Below are positions 9,348-21,078 of a stretch of 64,000 nucleotides of DNA, piece after piece (position 1 is the stretch's first letter; every line of letters begins with the position of its first letter). The position numbers were made by a program, and so were the translations under genes. Source of the DNA: Zea mays (lineage: Eukaryota > Streptophyta > Magnoliopsida > Poales > Poaceae); assembly GCF_902167145.1 (NCBI RefSeq), contig NC_050104.1:95987849-96051848 (forward strand), read 5' to 3'. Below the pieces are notes generated by a model that did no database searches, had not been told where the DNA came from, and saw nothing but the letters and a program-made list of their open reading frames with translations.

Positions 9348-11102
9348 CACCCAGCTACCCTCTCCCTCTCCACACACACTCAACACCCTCAGCCAAGGCA
9401 AACACCCCACCCACACAGTTACTCTGCTATGCCGGCTACACGCATAGTGTCGCTTCGCCTCCAGTCCACCCTCCTGGTAAGCACCTCCGCTCCACCACTA
9501 GTAGTATCTCAACACCACATGACACATATTCTACTCAAGACTCTACCCATCCATGTATCGCTATTTTGACCACTATACTAAATATTTGTTGGTATACTTG
9601 CTTGTTTGTATGTTTGCTTATTCTTGTTGCATAGTTATCGGAGCGTTCGTGCCGTCTCGTGGAGGCCAGACCTGCAAGTCTACGCTAGGCGGTGGAGCCA
9701 GAAGCCAGTTCCGCGAGCTTTCCTTCCCCCTTCGCCGAATAAGCACGGTAAGCTCACTGGATCCCTTTGATGCATAAATTACCTATGATTTTTCAACCAC
9801 AACCCTCAGCCTGTTATTTTATGCATGATATGATTTTGAGACAAGTTATTATGGCCACCCAGCCGCTTGCCGCAATCAATCCCTGATATATATGTTCCAA
9901 ATGATTTGAGAACAAGTGTGAGTTTTCAAAAGAAAATGCTTTTCAAAATGTGTGTGATGAAGGGTTTTCACCCTTATCACCTTGTGAGTGGGATAATCAG
10001 GGACTCTCTGGTTTAGGGGAGGGCCTAAGGTGTTGGCTCAGCTGGTTTAGGCGTGAGCAGAAGGATTGTCCCCTCATATAAGGACCGGTTTGTCATCTTC
10101 ACTACCTGTACTCTTTAATAGTACAACCACTCGAGACTGTGTGGGCAGTCACTCAATCTGAACTCGTACGGTCCAACCCCAGGGTTATGAAGGCTGGGGA
10201 GCACCGGGAGGATAAGGAGGGGGAAAGTTTTGTCCGGTTTGGACATGGTGGTGGCCTGACTCCTTCCGGATAACCGTTAAGGTTAGGACGTGCGGGAAAG
10301 AAAGAGAGTTGGATTCGGGTCTCATTGGCCATGGGATCGCAGAGCCGAACTAGTGGGTAAAGTGTACCCCTCTGCGCAGAGTTCAAACCTATTCGAATAG
10401 TCTGTGTCCACAGGAATGGACGAGTCTGGTATGGTATGGCAATTAATGTTTTGTTTTCCAAAAAAAGAGATGGTTTTGAGAAAAGTGGTTTTTAAAAGGT
10501 TCGGCGGTTGAGCCGTGAGCTATGGTGGACGAGAAGTCCAGTAGCTGTTTTTGAAAATGAAAACCAGTGGGAACTGCTGAGATACCTGGATGGTTTAGTC
10601 CAGGGGATTTTGTTATAATACTGAAAAACTTCCTGCTCCTTTTGGAGAGGATGCGCTTTGCAAAGATACAAAATGTTTTTCAAAACAACTCTGCATAAAA
10701 TATTGCTGTTTCTGCAAAATATCCTGAGCCCCACATATTCCATGCATTATATCTGATTTCCCCATTCCGCGGGTGAAGGTGGGCTGCTGAGTACGTTTGT
10801 ACTCACCCTTGCTTATTTGTTGTTTTTCAGAAAAAGGAGATCAGGTAAGAGTTACGACTGTTCCCAACCTTGCCTGTGGCTGTTGGACCGCTGAATTGCT
10901 TCACTGCGTATATCGGGCTGCTTCAGCCCCACTCTGATGATATGTCCCGAGTTGTGGACCAACTCTTAAAGTTGATCGCCACCTTTATAGGTTTGTCTCG
11001 TTTAAGCAGATCTAGAATCATCTGATGTATAAATGTGTTTACTAGCCTCCTGGGACTAGTAATTGTATCACATTTGAGTCCCAAAGGATTGGGGACGCTT
11101 CA

Positions 11103-11803
11103 ATCTGGCAGCACAGGAGGCGTGATTGTCTCACCTGTCGGTGAGGACAATCCTAGGTTGAGCAGCACAGTCAACCTAACCGCCGTGCTAAACACGGAGC
11201 TGGACCATGCACTAGACGAGCTGAGTAGGGCTCGTGCTGAGATCGCCCCAGCTGCGGGCTGAGCGCGCGGAGCGTCGTCACCTGGACGATGGTTCCTCCG
11301 CTCCCGTCGGGACTCAGCACCCGTACCGCTCACCTCGGCGTGGACACCAGCCTTATGGCAATCCCGACTGCAAGACCAAGATAGACTTAGAACCATAGAT
11401 CGTTAGAGTCGGATCTTGTAATTAATACGAAATATATACATAGAAGCTATAGTCTTAGCGTTAGCCTCGCTCTTAGTTAGTCTTAGTTAGACAGGGTAGT
11501 TTGCTTATCCTGTGCATTTATGTTTGTCATGATGAACTATGTTTGCTTTGGATCTTTGTAATGACTGTCACCAGAGTGTGGGTATCCCCCGCATTTTGGT
11601 TTACCTGTTATATGTTAATGGAGTTCGTTATCTAGTTGGGAAGCCTTTTATCCCACTTTCCTCTTTATCTGAGAAGCTGTGTTGGTCTATGTTGGAGATC
11701 AGTGAAGATGCTCATCTGTTTAGTGTTGTTGAAGAATTCTATACCCTTTTCTTATGCTGCAAGATTTACAAGATCAGTTCTGATGTGTGGTTGCATTCTG
11801 CAG
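11103..11803 (+). other. untranslated leader upstream of gag in Gypsy A
   Basis: No primer-binding site is visible. Short ORFs only (for example 11035-11262), with no recognised domain. It ends with ttctgcag directly before the gag ATG at 11804, a possible 3' splice site. Confidence 0.5.
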
Positions 11804-13219
11804 ATGTCAGAAAACAGGCGCAGAGGAGGAAGGTGTGCTCAGCAGGAGTGGCCAGCTCAGCAGGATGAGGCACCCTAGCAATAGCAACTGCCGCCCCTGC
11901 CCCCGATGTTCATCGAGCAGATGTTCCTGATGCAGACTCAGGCAGTTCAAGCCATTGGTCAGACTCTGGCCGCCATTCAGCAGCAGCAACAACAACAACC
12001 ACCCCCTCAGCCTTAGATGCCTCAGATGCCCAGGGACAAGCGTGCTGAATTCATGAGAGGTCATCCCCCAACGTTTGCTCATTCTTCTGACCCCATGGAT
12101 GCTGAAGATTGGCTGCGCACTATGGAGCGGGAGTTGCATACCGTCAGTGTGATGACAGAGAGAAAGTCCTGTATGGTCCCCGTCTGTTGAGAGGAGCAGC
12201 TCAGTCTTGGTGGGAGTCTTATCTCGCCACTGATGCCAACCCCGACACCATCACCTGGTAAGAATTCAGAGGTAGCTTTCGTCAGTACCATGTTCCTGCA
12301 GGTCTGATGACATTGAAGAAGGAGGAGTTCCTGGCCCTCAAACAAGGGTCATCGTCTGTCAGTGAGTACCGAGACAGGTTTCTGCAATTGTCTCGCTATG
12401 CTCCTGAAGATGTCAACACCGACGCCAAGAGACAGTATCGTTTCCTGAGAGGCTTGGTTGACCCTCTGCAGTATCAGCTGATGAATCATACCTTCCCAAC
12501 ATTCCAGCACCTGATTGATAGAGCAATCATGACAGAGAGGAAGCGTAAGGAGATGGAAGATCGCAAGCGCAAGACCAGTGGACCCCAGCCTGGGAGCAGC
12601 AATCGTCCTCGTTACTCAGGCAATCAACCTCAGCAGTTCAGGCAGAACCAGCGTCCACCTCAGCATCAGCAGTTCCAAAGGCAGTATCCTCAGCACCAGT
12701 ATTAGAACCGTCAGAGCAATCAATCAGGAGGAGGTCAGTTCCAGAGGTAGAATCAGCAGGCACCTCGTTTTCCTGCCCCAATAAACCAGTAGAATAGTCA
12801 GGCAGCACCAGCTCAGGTTGGAAACAGGGCATGTTTCCACTGTGGAGAGCAAGGCCATTGGGTGATGCAATGTCCGAAGAAGGTAGCCCAGCAGCAGTCA
12901 GGCCCCAATGCCCCAGGAAAGCAGAATGTGTCTCAGCCTGGAGCAGGCAACCGCTCTCAGCCGCGCTATAATCATAGGAGACTGAACCACTTGGAGGCTG
13001 AAGCAGTTCAAGAGACCCCCGACATGATAGTAGGTATGTTCCCAGTCGACTCCCATATTGCAGAAGTGTTATTTGATACTGGAGCAACACATTCATTCAT
13101 TACTGCATCATGAGTAGAAGCACATAATCTTCCAATAACTACCATGTCAACCCCCATTCAAATTGACTCAACCGGTGGTAGAATTCGAGCCGATAGCATT
13201 TGTTTGAATGTAAGTGTGG
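11804..13219 (+). pseudogene. gag: gag and start of protease, Gypsy A (degenerate)
   Basis: Translation gives a Gypsy capsid (PPTFAHSSDPMDAEDWLR, then QSWWESYL, then FRQYHVPAGL), a Gln-rich linker, a CCHC zinc knuckle (CFHCGEQGHWVMQC) and the start of a protease with the DTGATHSF active site. The knuckle binds RNA; the capsid forms the virus-like particle. The frame is broken by TAG at 11876, 11882, 12014, 12703, 12748 and 12790, TAA at 12259, TGA at 13111, and a 1-base deletion near 12145. The protease is then cut by the Sirevirus at 13220 and continues at 40375. Start chosen at ATG 11804 because homologous Gypsy gag proteins begin with a similar basic stretch (here MSENRRRGG). Confidence 0.8.
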
Positions 13220-13644
13220 TGTAAGTGCAATCAACCCTAATTGAGGGTTTTGGTGATTAAATGACAAAACAAACAGAGATTCTAACAAGTTTGCTCCTAG
13301 CATGTACACAATAATTCTACAGACAGGAGAAGCACATATCTTACGAGCATAAAAATAGAAAGCACAGCGGATTTAAAATTCTACATCAAATGGCGTGCTC
13401 CAAGTGCTTAGAAACATCGACAGTGCTCAGTTTATAATTCTTGAGTTATAGGAATCGTCGTGCAATTAAGAGGGATCCGCAATGGTTAAGTAAGTTATGC
13501 AATGAGCTAAGTTCAAAATCCTTTGAAATCATCTTCGAGAACATTTTTCCAGATCATGAATGCCCTTGAGAAAAACCATTTTTACTTCCCACAAAAGTTC
13601 CACTTTTGTTCACTTCAAAATATTCAAAACTTGGTTTTCAGCCC

Positions 13645-13905
13645 TGGAAACCGGTTCAACCGGGCCTGAAACCGGTTCAACCGGTTTTGGGACTGTTCCT
13701 CTGCCATCCTTGCTCTGACCTGTCTGACAGTCAGAGCTGTCAGAAAAGTCGTTGCAGATCTTTTGGGAAAACCGGTTCAACCGGATTTTTTCCCGGCTCA
13801 ACCGGTTTTGGATCCGGTCGAGTCTTCGGCTGAGTAGGTTAGTGAACCGAGATCTTCCTGGTGGAAACCGGTTCAACCGGTTTGAAAACCGGTTCAACCG
13901 GTTTT
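13645..13905 (+). promoter_or_regulatory. cluster of AACCGGTTCAACCGG palindromes in U3
   Basis: Five to six copies or half-copies between 13650 and 13903, upstream of the TATA box, repeated in the 3' LTR (39308-39563). Candidate regulatory motif. A different palindrome family (CACCGGAC...) is known from maize Sirevirus LTRs. Confidence 0.6.
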
Positions 13906-13946
13906 TACCCCTTTTCTCCCAACGGCTGCCAGCTTTTGGGGGATCC

Positions 13947-13954
13947 TTTATATA
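13947..13954 (+). promoter_or_regulatory. TATA box of the Sirevirus 5' LTR
   Basis: TTTATATA followed by cccccc and a CT-rich leader (actctctctctt). Repeated at 39609-39616 in the 3' LTR. Confidence 0.65.
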
Positions 13955-14673
13955 CCCCCCACACTCTCTCTCTTATTTACTCCTGCTTCTCCCACGAAAT
14001 CTTGGCTGACCAAACTCTCAACAAGTGCATTCATTTCACCTCTCACACCCGCAATCGCATCTCCTTCAATCATTTGAAGGACCCTTGGTGTGAGGTGAAC
14101 TCGATCTAACACGCTGTTAATTTCATCTCGATTCTCCTATTCTCTTTGTTCTTGAGCTCGTTGCAAACTTAACCTTGTGCAGATTTGTTACTCTTGGAAC
14201 CTCGTGTTCCTTGACGGTTAGAGGTTGCTTGGGAGTCTCCAAATTTGTGGACGACCCCAAGAAGTTTGTATCACCCGCTCTTTGAGCTTATTTAAGAAGA
14301 GATTGCCTTGACCTTTGTGGTCGGCTTGTGGAGGATTAGGGTTGGAAAAGACCCGGCCCTTTGTGGGCTCCTCAACGAGGAGTAGGACACCTTTGTGGTG
14401 GTTGCCGAACCTCGGGTTAAATTTGTTGGTTGGTTCATATTATCTATTCGAGTAGATTTTGTGTAGGGCAAGTCATTAGCAAAATTCTTCACCACTTCAT
14501 ATTTGTTTAACAGATTATCTAATCTAAGTTGAGCAGGTTCAAACTTGTTCAGTTGTAAACAAAATCAACTGAACCGGTTTGCACCAGTGCAACTTTTATT
14601 TAACCTATTTCGAAGTTTTTCAGTGAAAAATTTCAGGTGTAGCCTATTCACCCCCCTCTAGGCTACTTTCAAT

Positions 14674-14683
14674 TGGTATCAGA
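14674..14683 (+). other. primer-binding site of the Sirevirus
   Basis: TGGTATCAGA, two bases after the 5' LTR, complementary to the 3' end of initiator tRNA-Met as in most plant Copia elements. Confidence 0.8.
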
Positions 14684-14726
14684 TCTTTGTACCTTGTTTT
14701 ACGCTTAACCGCGTGAGGAAACGATC

Positions 14727-16274
14727 ATGTCTACTCAACGGGACCATGTGGATCCTCTCCTCGAGGAAATCCCCATCACATCTTTTGGTGAGGAAGTGGA
14801 CCCCAAGGTCCTCGACCTCACCATGAAGATTGCCGAGAAGATGTTCCTCAAAATGAAAGAGGAAGATGCTAATAAAAAGGCCGAAGAAGAAGAATCAAGA
14901 AGAAAGGCCGAAGAAGATAAAGGTAAGGGAAAATTTGATTACAATGACGATCTAGTGGATCTTTTGGTGTCGAAGGTGTTGAGCAAGGTAAGTCTCAACA
15001 CCGAAGGATCATCTACCAACAACAAAGGTAACGAATTTAGTAAAGTTCAATTCAATTACTCTAGAAATTTTATTCCCAACTTCTCTTCCGCCCCACTTGG
15101 AAAGTTACTAACTCTTAGTGAGTTGAACTATGACGAGTGGGCCGACAAGATGAAGTCGCATTTAATCGGTGTGCATCCTAGTCTTTGGGAGATTGTTAAT
15201 GTAGGTATGTATAAGCCCGCCCAAGGAGAAGAGATGACTCCGGAAATGATGCAAGAGGTTCATCGCAATGCTCAAGCAGTGAGCATAATTAAAGGAAGTC
15301 TTTGTCCGGAAGAATACCGAAAAGTTCAAGGAAGAGAAGATGCCCGTGACATTTGGAATATTCTTAAAATGTCACATGAAGGAGATCCCAAAGCTAAGAG
15401 ACATAGAGTTGAAGCTTTGGAGAGTGAGCTTGCTAGATATGATTGGACTAAGGGTGAGTCGCTTCAATCACTCTTTGATCGGTTGATGGTGTTAGTAAAC
15501 AAAATAAGAGTGCTTGGAAGTGAAGGTTGGAGTGACTCCAAGGTCACAAGACTATTCATGAGAGCATATAAAGAAAAGGATAAGAGTCTAGCAAGGATGA
15601 TAAGGGATCGTGATGACTATGAGGATATGACGCCTCATCAACTATTTGCAAAGATTCAACAACACGAGTCCGAAGAAGCCCCCATCAAGATAAGAGACTC
15701 TCATGCCTTGATCACTAATGAACAAGACACCCCCAAGAAGAACAAAGACCACAAGGCAAAGAAAGTGGTCGAGACATCAAGTGATGAAGATAGCTCAAGT
15801 GATGAAGACACAACTATGTTCATCAAAACATTCAAGAAATTTGTAAGGAAAAATGACAAGTTTCAAAGGAAAGGAAAGAAGAGGGCATGCTATGAATGTG
15901 GCCAAACCGGTCATTTCATAGCGGATTGTCCTAACAAGAAGGAACAAGAAGCCAAGAAGGAATACAAGAAGGACAAGTTCAAAAAGGGAGGCAAGACCAA
16001 GGGATATTTCAAGAAGAAGAAATATGGTCAAGCCTATATTGGTGAAGAATGGAACTCCGATGAAGAGAGTTCTAGCTCCGAGGAAGAGGAAGTGGTGGCA
16101 AACGTTGCCATCCAATCTACTTCAAGCTCGCAACTCTTCACCAACCTACAAGACGACTCCTACACTCCAACTTGCCTCATGGCAAAAGGAGATAAGGTAA
16201 CCTTATTTAGTAATGATTTTCCAAATGATGATGATGATGAACAAATTGCCATGAAAAATAAAATGATTAAATAA
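14727..16274 (+). CDS. gag: Gag polyprotein part, Sirevirus
   Basis: 515 codons. A charged N terminus (residues 40-70, Lys/Glu-rich) is followed by a Copia-type capsid (about 115-310, including WEIVNVGMYKP and LARYDWTKGESL), a Ser/Asp-rich acidic stretch, and a zinc knuckle CYECGQTGHFIADC (388-401). A Lys-rich then acidic tail follows. It forms the particle and packages RNA. Start at ATG 14727, 44 bases after the primer site. The TAA at 16272-16274 is probably a mutation: the frame continues as a coiled-coil Gag tail (FGLNGYNVITKLMEKLDKRK...) to the Gypsy C insertion and resumes at 31457, so the ancestral product was probably a single Gag-Pol. Confidence 0.85.
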   Translation: MSTQRDHVDPLLEEIPITSFGEEVDPKVLDLTMKIAEKMFLKMKEEDANKKAEEEESRRKAEEDKGKGKFDYNDDLVDLLVSKVLSKVSLNTEGSSTNNKGNEFSKVQFNYSRNFIPNFSSAPLGKLLTLSELNYDEWADKMKSHLIGVHPSLWEIVNVGMYKPAQGEEMTPEMMQEVHRNAQAVSIIKGSLCPEEYRKVQGREDARDIWNILKMSHEGDPKAKRHRVEALESELARYDWTKGESLQSLFDRLMVLVNKIRVLGSEGWSDSKVTRLFMRAYKEKDKSLARMIRDRDDYEDMTPHQLFAKIQQHESEEAPIKIRDSHALITNEQDTPKKNKDHKAKKVVETSSDEDSSSDEDTTMFIKTFKKFVRKNDKFQRKGKKRACYECGQTGHFIADCPNKKEQEAKKEYKKDKFKKGGKTKGYFKKKKYGQAYIGEEWNSDEESSSSEEEEVVANVAIQSTSSSQLFTNLQDDSYTPTCLMAKGDKVTLFSNDFPNDDDDEQIAMKNKMIK

Positions 16275-16463
16275 TTTGGCTTGAATGGATACAATGTTAT
16301 CACCAAATTAATGGAGAAGCTAGATAAAAGAAAAGCAACTCTTTGATGCTCAAGAAGACTTGCTTATCCTTGAAAAGGAAAGAAACCTAGAGCTTCAAGA
16401 ATTGCTACTCAATAAAGATGAAATGCTAGATGTCTTGACTAAGGAAGTATCTTTAGTCAAGAT
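16275..16463 (+). pseudogene. C-terminal Gag tail of the Sirevirus, left part
   Basis: Continues the gag frame after the TAA, with one frame disturbance near 16320. Encodes a heptad-rich acidic/basic stretch (QEDLLILEKERNLELQELLL...). Ends in the AAGAT target site (16459-16463) of Gypsy C; the reading frame V-K joins I-T-I-E at 31457. Confidence 0.65.
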
Positions 16464-19400
16464 TGTGGCGGAACTGCCCGAATTATTCCAACTTAAGTGC
16501 CTAAGCCCCGCCTTAGAGGCTAGACCACACTTAAATGGGAATAACCCGTCAATCCCTCGGATCTAGTCCGACACGGCCACTGACAGGATCAAGTACCACA
16601 ATCTCACTCGATGGTGAGTCACAGAGCAAATACAATAAAGCATAAAACCATACATGACAAAGTATTAAATTATTACATCATCAGCATCATCATCGGAGTT
16701 TTTGCAAAAGTGACCATCATTGTTCGAAGTGCAGCGGAAATAAACTAACGATAAATAATTAGAGAGATGGGGAAGCCTGTCCCATCACTCCTCATGCTCC
16801 TCCTCAGCCGAGGCAGGGTCCCACTCGACAGTCCAACCCGGTGGCAAGGTGGACGGCCAAGTTATTCCAGCCACCATTTCCTCCAGAGAACCTGTAAAAA
16901 TTATGCCACAAGCAAGGCTGAGTATACTAATACTCAGCTAGACTTACCCGGTGTGAGGAGTCTACTCCTCTACCTCTAGACATGCAGCTGTTTGGCTGTA
17001 GGGTTTGGTTTCCAAAAGCACTAGCTGAGTTTCTAAATCAAGATTTTAACTTAGTCAAAATTAAGTGTGACTCTCTTAAGGCTAAAAGTGGACTATCTAC
17101 TCATACATGGTAGCAAGCATTATTAGCAATCAACATCTTATCTCAACTCATCATACTTCCACTTGTTACTCAATGCAGTACAATGGATCAAGCAGTCTCA
17201 TTAGCTGCGAGAAGCAGACGATTCGAATCGAGTTTTTATCCTTGCAAGGTAAACCTAAACACACGACATGCAGGGGCACTCTGTCCCCACACACATCAAC
17301 CGTCCCCATCGATTCCCCGTCAGCAGATCAGGGCTCACCGCCTTGGCGTACAATGCCTCACTGACCCCGACTGGCCGTCGTGCAGTGACCGCACTTGTAC
17401 CCACCATAACCGGAATGGGAGACCTCGTCTCAGGTCGCGTGAGGGGATATGTCCACTGCCGGGTTCACTCAGGTACTAGGCTTACCGATTTACCATATTT
17501 CTCGGCATGTGCTTAGTACGTTCAATCGCTTGACACAGGTATCCGCACGTTAATCCTTATTCCAATTTCATCTCGTAGACCACGCATCCCCATGGATCCG
17601 TGTCCATAGACCGACATCAGTATGATATGAAAGTGGGTACAATCAATGTCCTGACCTCGCGCGAGTGCTAGAAAAATCACTCGACTTCTACCGAGATCCC
17701 TAATTAGCAAAGCAGCTACTCGACCTAGCATACTAGTATCCATCTCAAAGGTATCCTGAGTCATGCAACTAAGTTTTCATTCAACTCCTACACTTAAGTG
17801 CACAGTACAATCCTACAAACATTAAGTGCAGTAAAATAGCATAATATAATTGGTTATGCATAAAACCGGGGCTTGCCTTCCAAAGCAGTGGCAGGCAGGT
17901 CCTCTGGTGCAGGCTCGGGTGCTGGATCTGGGGCTACCTCCTGAGCAGCTCCTTGCTCCGGCACGAGGATGTACTCTCCGTCAGCAAGGTTACAGTCTAT
18001 CGAATGCAATAAACATGTATGTCATGATTATGCAAGATTTAATAACATTAAGCTAAAAGAAACTAAGTCAAGAAATAACTTAGGGTTTCCTGGTTATGTG
18101 GGGCTTCTAGTGGTATATATATACATAGACTTATTACCTTTTAGGCTTAGGTTTTCTTTTAAGATAACCTAGTGGATTTGCATTGTCTTTATAGATTTCA
18201 GTGGACAATTTACAAAGGTTTTAGGATGACATTAACTTACATCATTCATTTCCTTATTTTAATTTCCATTTAGGGTTTCTAGTGTAGGTTTGAACTACGA
18301 CAGTGTTTTAATAATTTCCAAAAATTCTGTAAAAATTACAGAGGGTTGTCATTTGCTATTCTAGCTTGTTTTAAGAATTTGAGGCTTAAAGTACAAAGGC
18401 TAGGCTTTAAACAAAAATAACAAGAGTTATGCAAAATGGGCCACTTTACACTACATCTCTTAGTTAGGGGTAAGTTCTGTCCTAAAGGTTATTTTTGCTG
18501 GCATCCCATAGTAACAATAGGCTTCTGTGCTAAAAATCACAGAAAACTAAGTGGTGGTTATTTAGTTATGATTTTCTTAAGTTTAATGTCAAAAAGGCAC
18601 TTTCTACTACATTATTATTTGAAAAATGTCAAACAGCAGATTTCATATTTTTCTTAAGTTCTTATTAATAAAACATTAGTTATCCCAAGGGTGGGGGTGT
18701 TTTTACCTTGGGGTTATTTTTGTAGAGTTTTTCTAAGTTATCCTTATTTTATTAAATTAAAAGGTATCCTACTTATTTTATGCTAAACCAGGGTATGCAA
18801 TATTTTTCCAGTGAACTACATTAAATAAGTATCCTAATAAAAATAGAGGTGCTCTCTGGTTCTTTGTTTAAATTACATTTTCTATTTTTCTTACCCTTAA
18901 GCATATTATAAAATAAGGGGTAAAAACTAACTTAATGGAGTGGACAGAGAGGTTTAACATTTTTATTTGGGTTAGTAGGTAGATACAAACTTCTCAAAAT
19001 TTTTCTAACCCCAGTCAAATAGTGCAACTAATTTTGGCCCTATTATTAAGCTTTTGGTCAAAACTATAATTAAATCAGAGCTTTACAGTTTTCTATAGTA
19101 CATAGGGGGTTTTATATTTTTCTTAAGAAGGTTACATTATTTAGAGTCTGACAAAATTGGTTTGACCAAATTTGGATGAGTTAAACAGAAGCTATGGATT
19201 TTCAAAGTTTCTGTTCAAATTAAAAACAGATTTCATAAAGGTTTTCTGGAAAAATAGTTTACACTGAGGTCCCTGGGTTTAAGTTAAATCAATCTTCGCA
19301 AATCTACCCTCGCGCCAATATTCCCCTGTGTCTCTGACATTTCACAAAAACCCCTGACCTTCTCTCCCTCTCACCCGCAGTCCTTCCCCTTATGCAAACA

Positions 19401-20829
19401 GTAACCGCGGGAAAGAAAAGGGTGGCGCGGCTTACCGGCGGCGAGGGAGGTCCGGCGAAGGGTGGGGTTGGCTCGGGGAGACTCTGGCGGTCACGTCGAG
19501 GTACGGCTTGACGTCGGGGATGGCCGGAATCGCCCGGTCCACGCGCGCAGGCGGGTGTTCTCGTCGGCGGCGAGTGTACCGGCCAAACCACGGCGAACTG
19601 GTTCAATCCGAGGGCACGGTGAGCTTCACGGGGTAACGTAGCGACCGTGTGCACAAGGAATCGAAGGATGGTTGAGTGTTTTACCCGGTCCACGTACTCC
19701 GGCGGGGTTGAGAGCTCCGGTGAGCGTGGGCTGGCCTCTCCGGCGAAGCAAACTCCGATTCCTTGCTCGGGGAGCCTCACGGAGGTGTGCACAGTTTTCT
19801 CCGAGGGCTGGACGGGGTTGGGAATGGCTCTAATGGCCGGTCTACGGTGACAGAGGGATTGGGCGGCCGCGGACTCGCTGCGCACGGGCGAACGGCGACG
19901 AGCTAGACTCCGGTGAGGTTTGAGGGTGCGCGGAAGGGTACAATCGAAGTCTGGGAGGGTTTTATAGGCGCGGGCGTGGGCCATGACGCTGGCTTGGCTC
20001 GGGCGTGGCGCTGGGCATGCGGGGGCGCGCGCGAGCGTGCTCTGGCGCGGGCAGAAAGCGTCGAACACGTGGAGGTGTGTTTCTTCCATTGTTCAAACGT
20101 CTCCAGAGATCGCAAACGTGCGAATCTTGCCATGAATCCGGCGCAGACCTCCTCCTGGCACCTAGGGCTATCTCACATGTGTGAGTTCCAAAGGAGGATA
20201 CGCCCTAGATCAGGAGATAGACGGGCGCCAAATCTGGCTTGTCTCACTGCCCACCTCGCGACAAAACTGATGCCAAATCCTATCAAACGTCCAAGTCTCG
20301 GTTTCCACTTTTTCCAGGGGGTGCCTTAGGTGGTATACCACATTTTTGGTATAGAATCTAAGTGGTTTTGGCGCCATCCTTAAGGTGAACACGGTTGGTC
20401 TTTGGATTAGGGTTAGAATTTGACTTAGAGGGAAATAGAGAGCTCTAGCTCTCTCTCCACTTGGAGATTTGAAATGGGGTTTCTCCAGGGGTCTTTTTGC
20501 AATACTTCCCTCCCCTAATTGGTGGTTACAAGGTTAGTTAAGGTTTGGGTAAGAATTACTCATGCTTTGCCCACTTGTTCACTCTCTTTCCCCTCTTACC
20601 TAGGGTTTTGGGAGATAGGGTTTAAGAGAGGTCTAGGGTTCTTCTCCCCTCTTAACCAAGGTAGTAAGTGTGCAAGGATTAGAGTAATTCTTTTGGGTTA
20701 CTCACAATCCTTGGTTAACATCTAGCTTTCCAAGGCCCTCATGCTTTTGTCCCTTAAGTTCTTCCACATGTGATTATAGCCTTTAGTATCAAGGTGGTTT
20801 CTAACCAAGGTAACACCTGGGGTGTTACA
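16464..20829 (-). repeat. 3' LTR of Gypsy C (left copy)
   Basis: 4366 bp. Contains an inverted pair GCTGAGTAT...ATACTCAGC (16916-16937), an AT-rich middle, and a GC-rich zone (19300-20100) with a TATA box. A 261-codon ORF (19304-20089, minus) is present here and in the other copy but looks like GC-rich leader sequence, not a gene. Confidence 0.9.
19960..19968 (-). promoter_or_regulatory. TATA box in Gypsy C LTR (left copy)
   Basis: CTATAAAAC on the minus strand, in a GC-rich context. About 530 bases downstream is a strong 5' splice-site-like sequence (gccggtaagccgcgcc, near 19437). The same arrangement occurs at 30585-30593 in the active 5' LTR. Confidence 0.6.
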
Positions 20830-20830
20830 G

Positions 20831-20844
20831 CCCTCCCCCCTTAA
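20831..20844 (-). other. polypurine tract of Gypsy C
   Basis: On the minus strand ttaaggggggaggg, immediately before the 3' LTR; preceded by tctcgggacgagattcc, a motif shared with Gypsy A and B. Confidence 0.8.
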
Positions 20845-21078
20845 AGGAATCTCGTCCCGAGATTTAGGTAGAGTCCCTTGGAGGGTGCTTGAAGGTGTGC
20901 TAGTGTTGCTTTCCCTTTACACTTCAGTTTCTCTTATTAACTGCTCTTCGAATGTCATCCTCTTTGCAACTTCAGAAGGAAGCCCTTCTTAAGTTAAATC
21001 CACAACTTAGACTATCCTTGTTATCTAAGTTTTTCTTATAATTGAATTCAAAGGGCAGGTGGGGGTGGGGTTTTGGGG

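Larger units (their letters stand above)
6584..11102 (+). mobile_element. Gypsy B remnant: 3' internal end plus LTR
   Basis: Sequence unrelated to LTR A starts at 6584. It ends with a Gypsy-type polypurine tract (aagtggggtaga, 7468-7479) directly before a long LTR (7482-11102). The 5' part of B, together with the end of LTR A and its primer site, is absent. The simplest history is insertion of B into the leader of Gypsy A followed by one deletion spanning the left half of B; recombination between elements is an alternative. The five bases after the LTR (atctg, 11103-11107) are the presumed right TSD, but the left copy is lost. Confidence 0.6.
7482..11102 (+). repeat. LTR of Gypsy B (about 3.6 kb)
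   Basis: Starts TGTAGCATCCC and ends GGGGACGCTTCA, an imperfect inverted pair. It contains two TATA boxes (7991 and 9339), a long low-complexity zone (8105-8745), a 5S-rRNA-like segment (9040-9105), GT-AG donor-like sites (ctcctggtaagc near 9474, gcacggtaagct near 9750) and a GAGTAC/GTACTC hairpin near the 3' end (10785-10812). Confidence 0.7.
13220..14671 (+). repeat. 5' LTR of the Sirevirus
   Basis: 1452 bp, TG...CA ends. U3 carries repeated AACCGGTTCAACCGG palindromes. Lacks a 36-base segment (near 40081-40117 in the 3' LTR). Confidence 0.9.

Noticed and set aside
19304..20089. 261-codon minus-strand ORF, repeated at 29930-30715
   Set aside because: Lies in the transcribed GC-rich part of the Gypsy C LTR and contains a splice-donor-like site. 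Its preservation in both copies only reflects the youth of the LTR pair. No domain seen.
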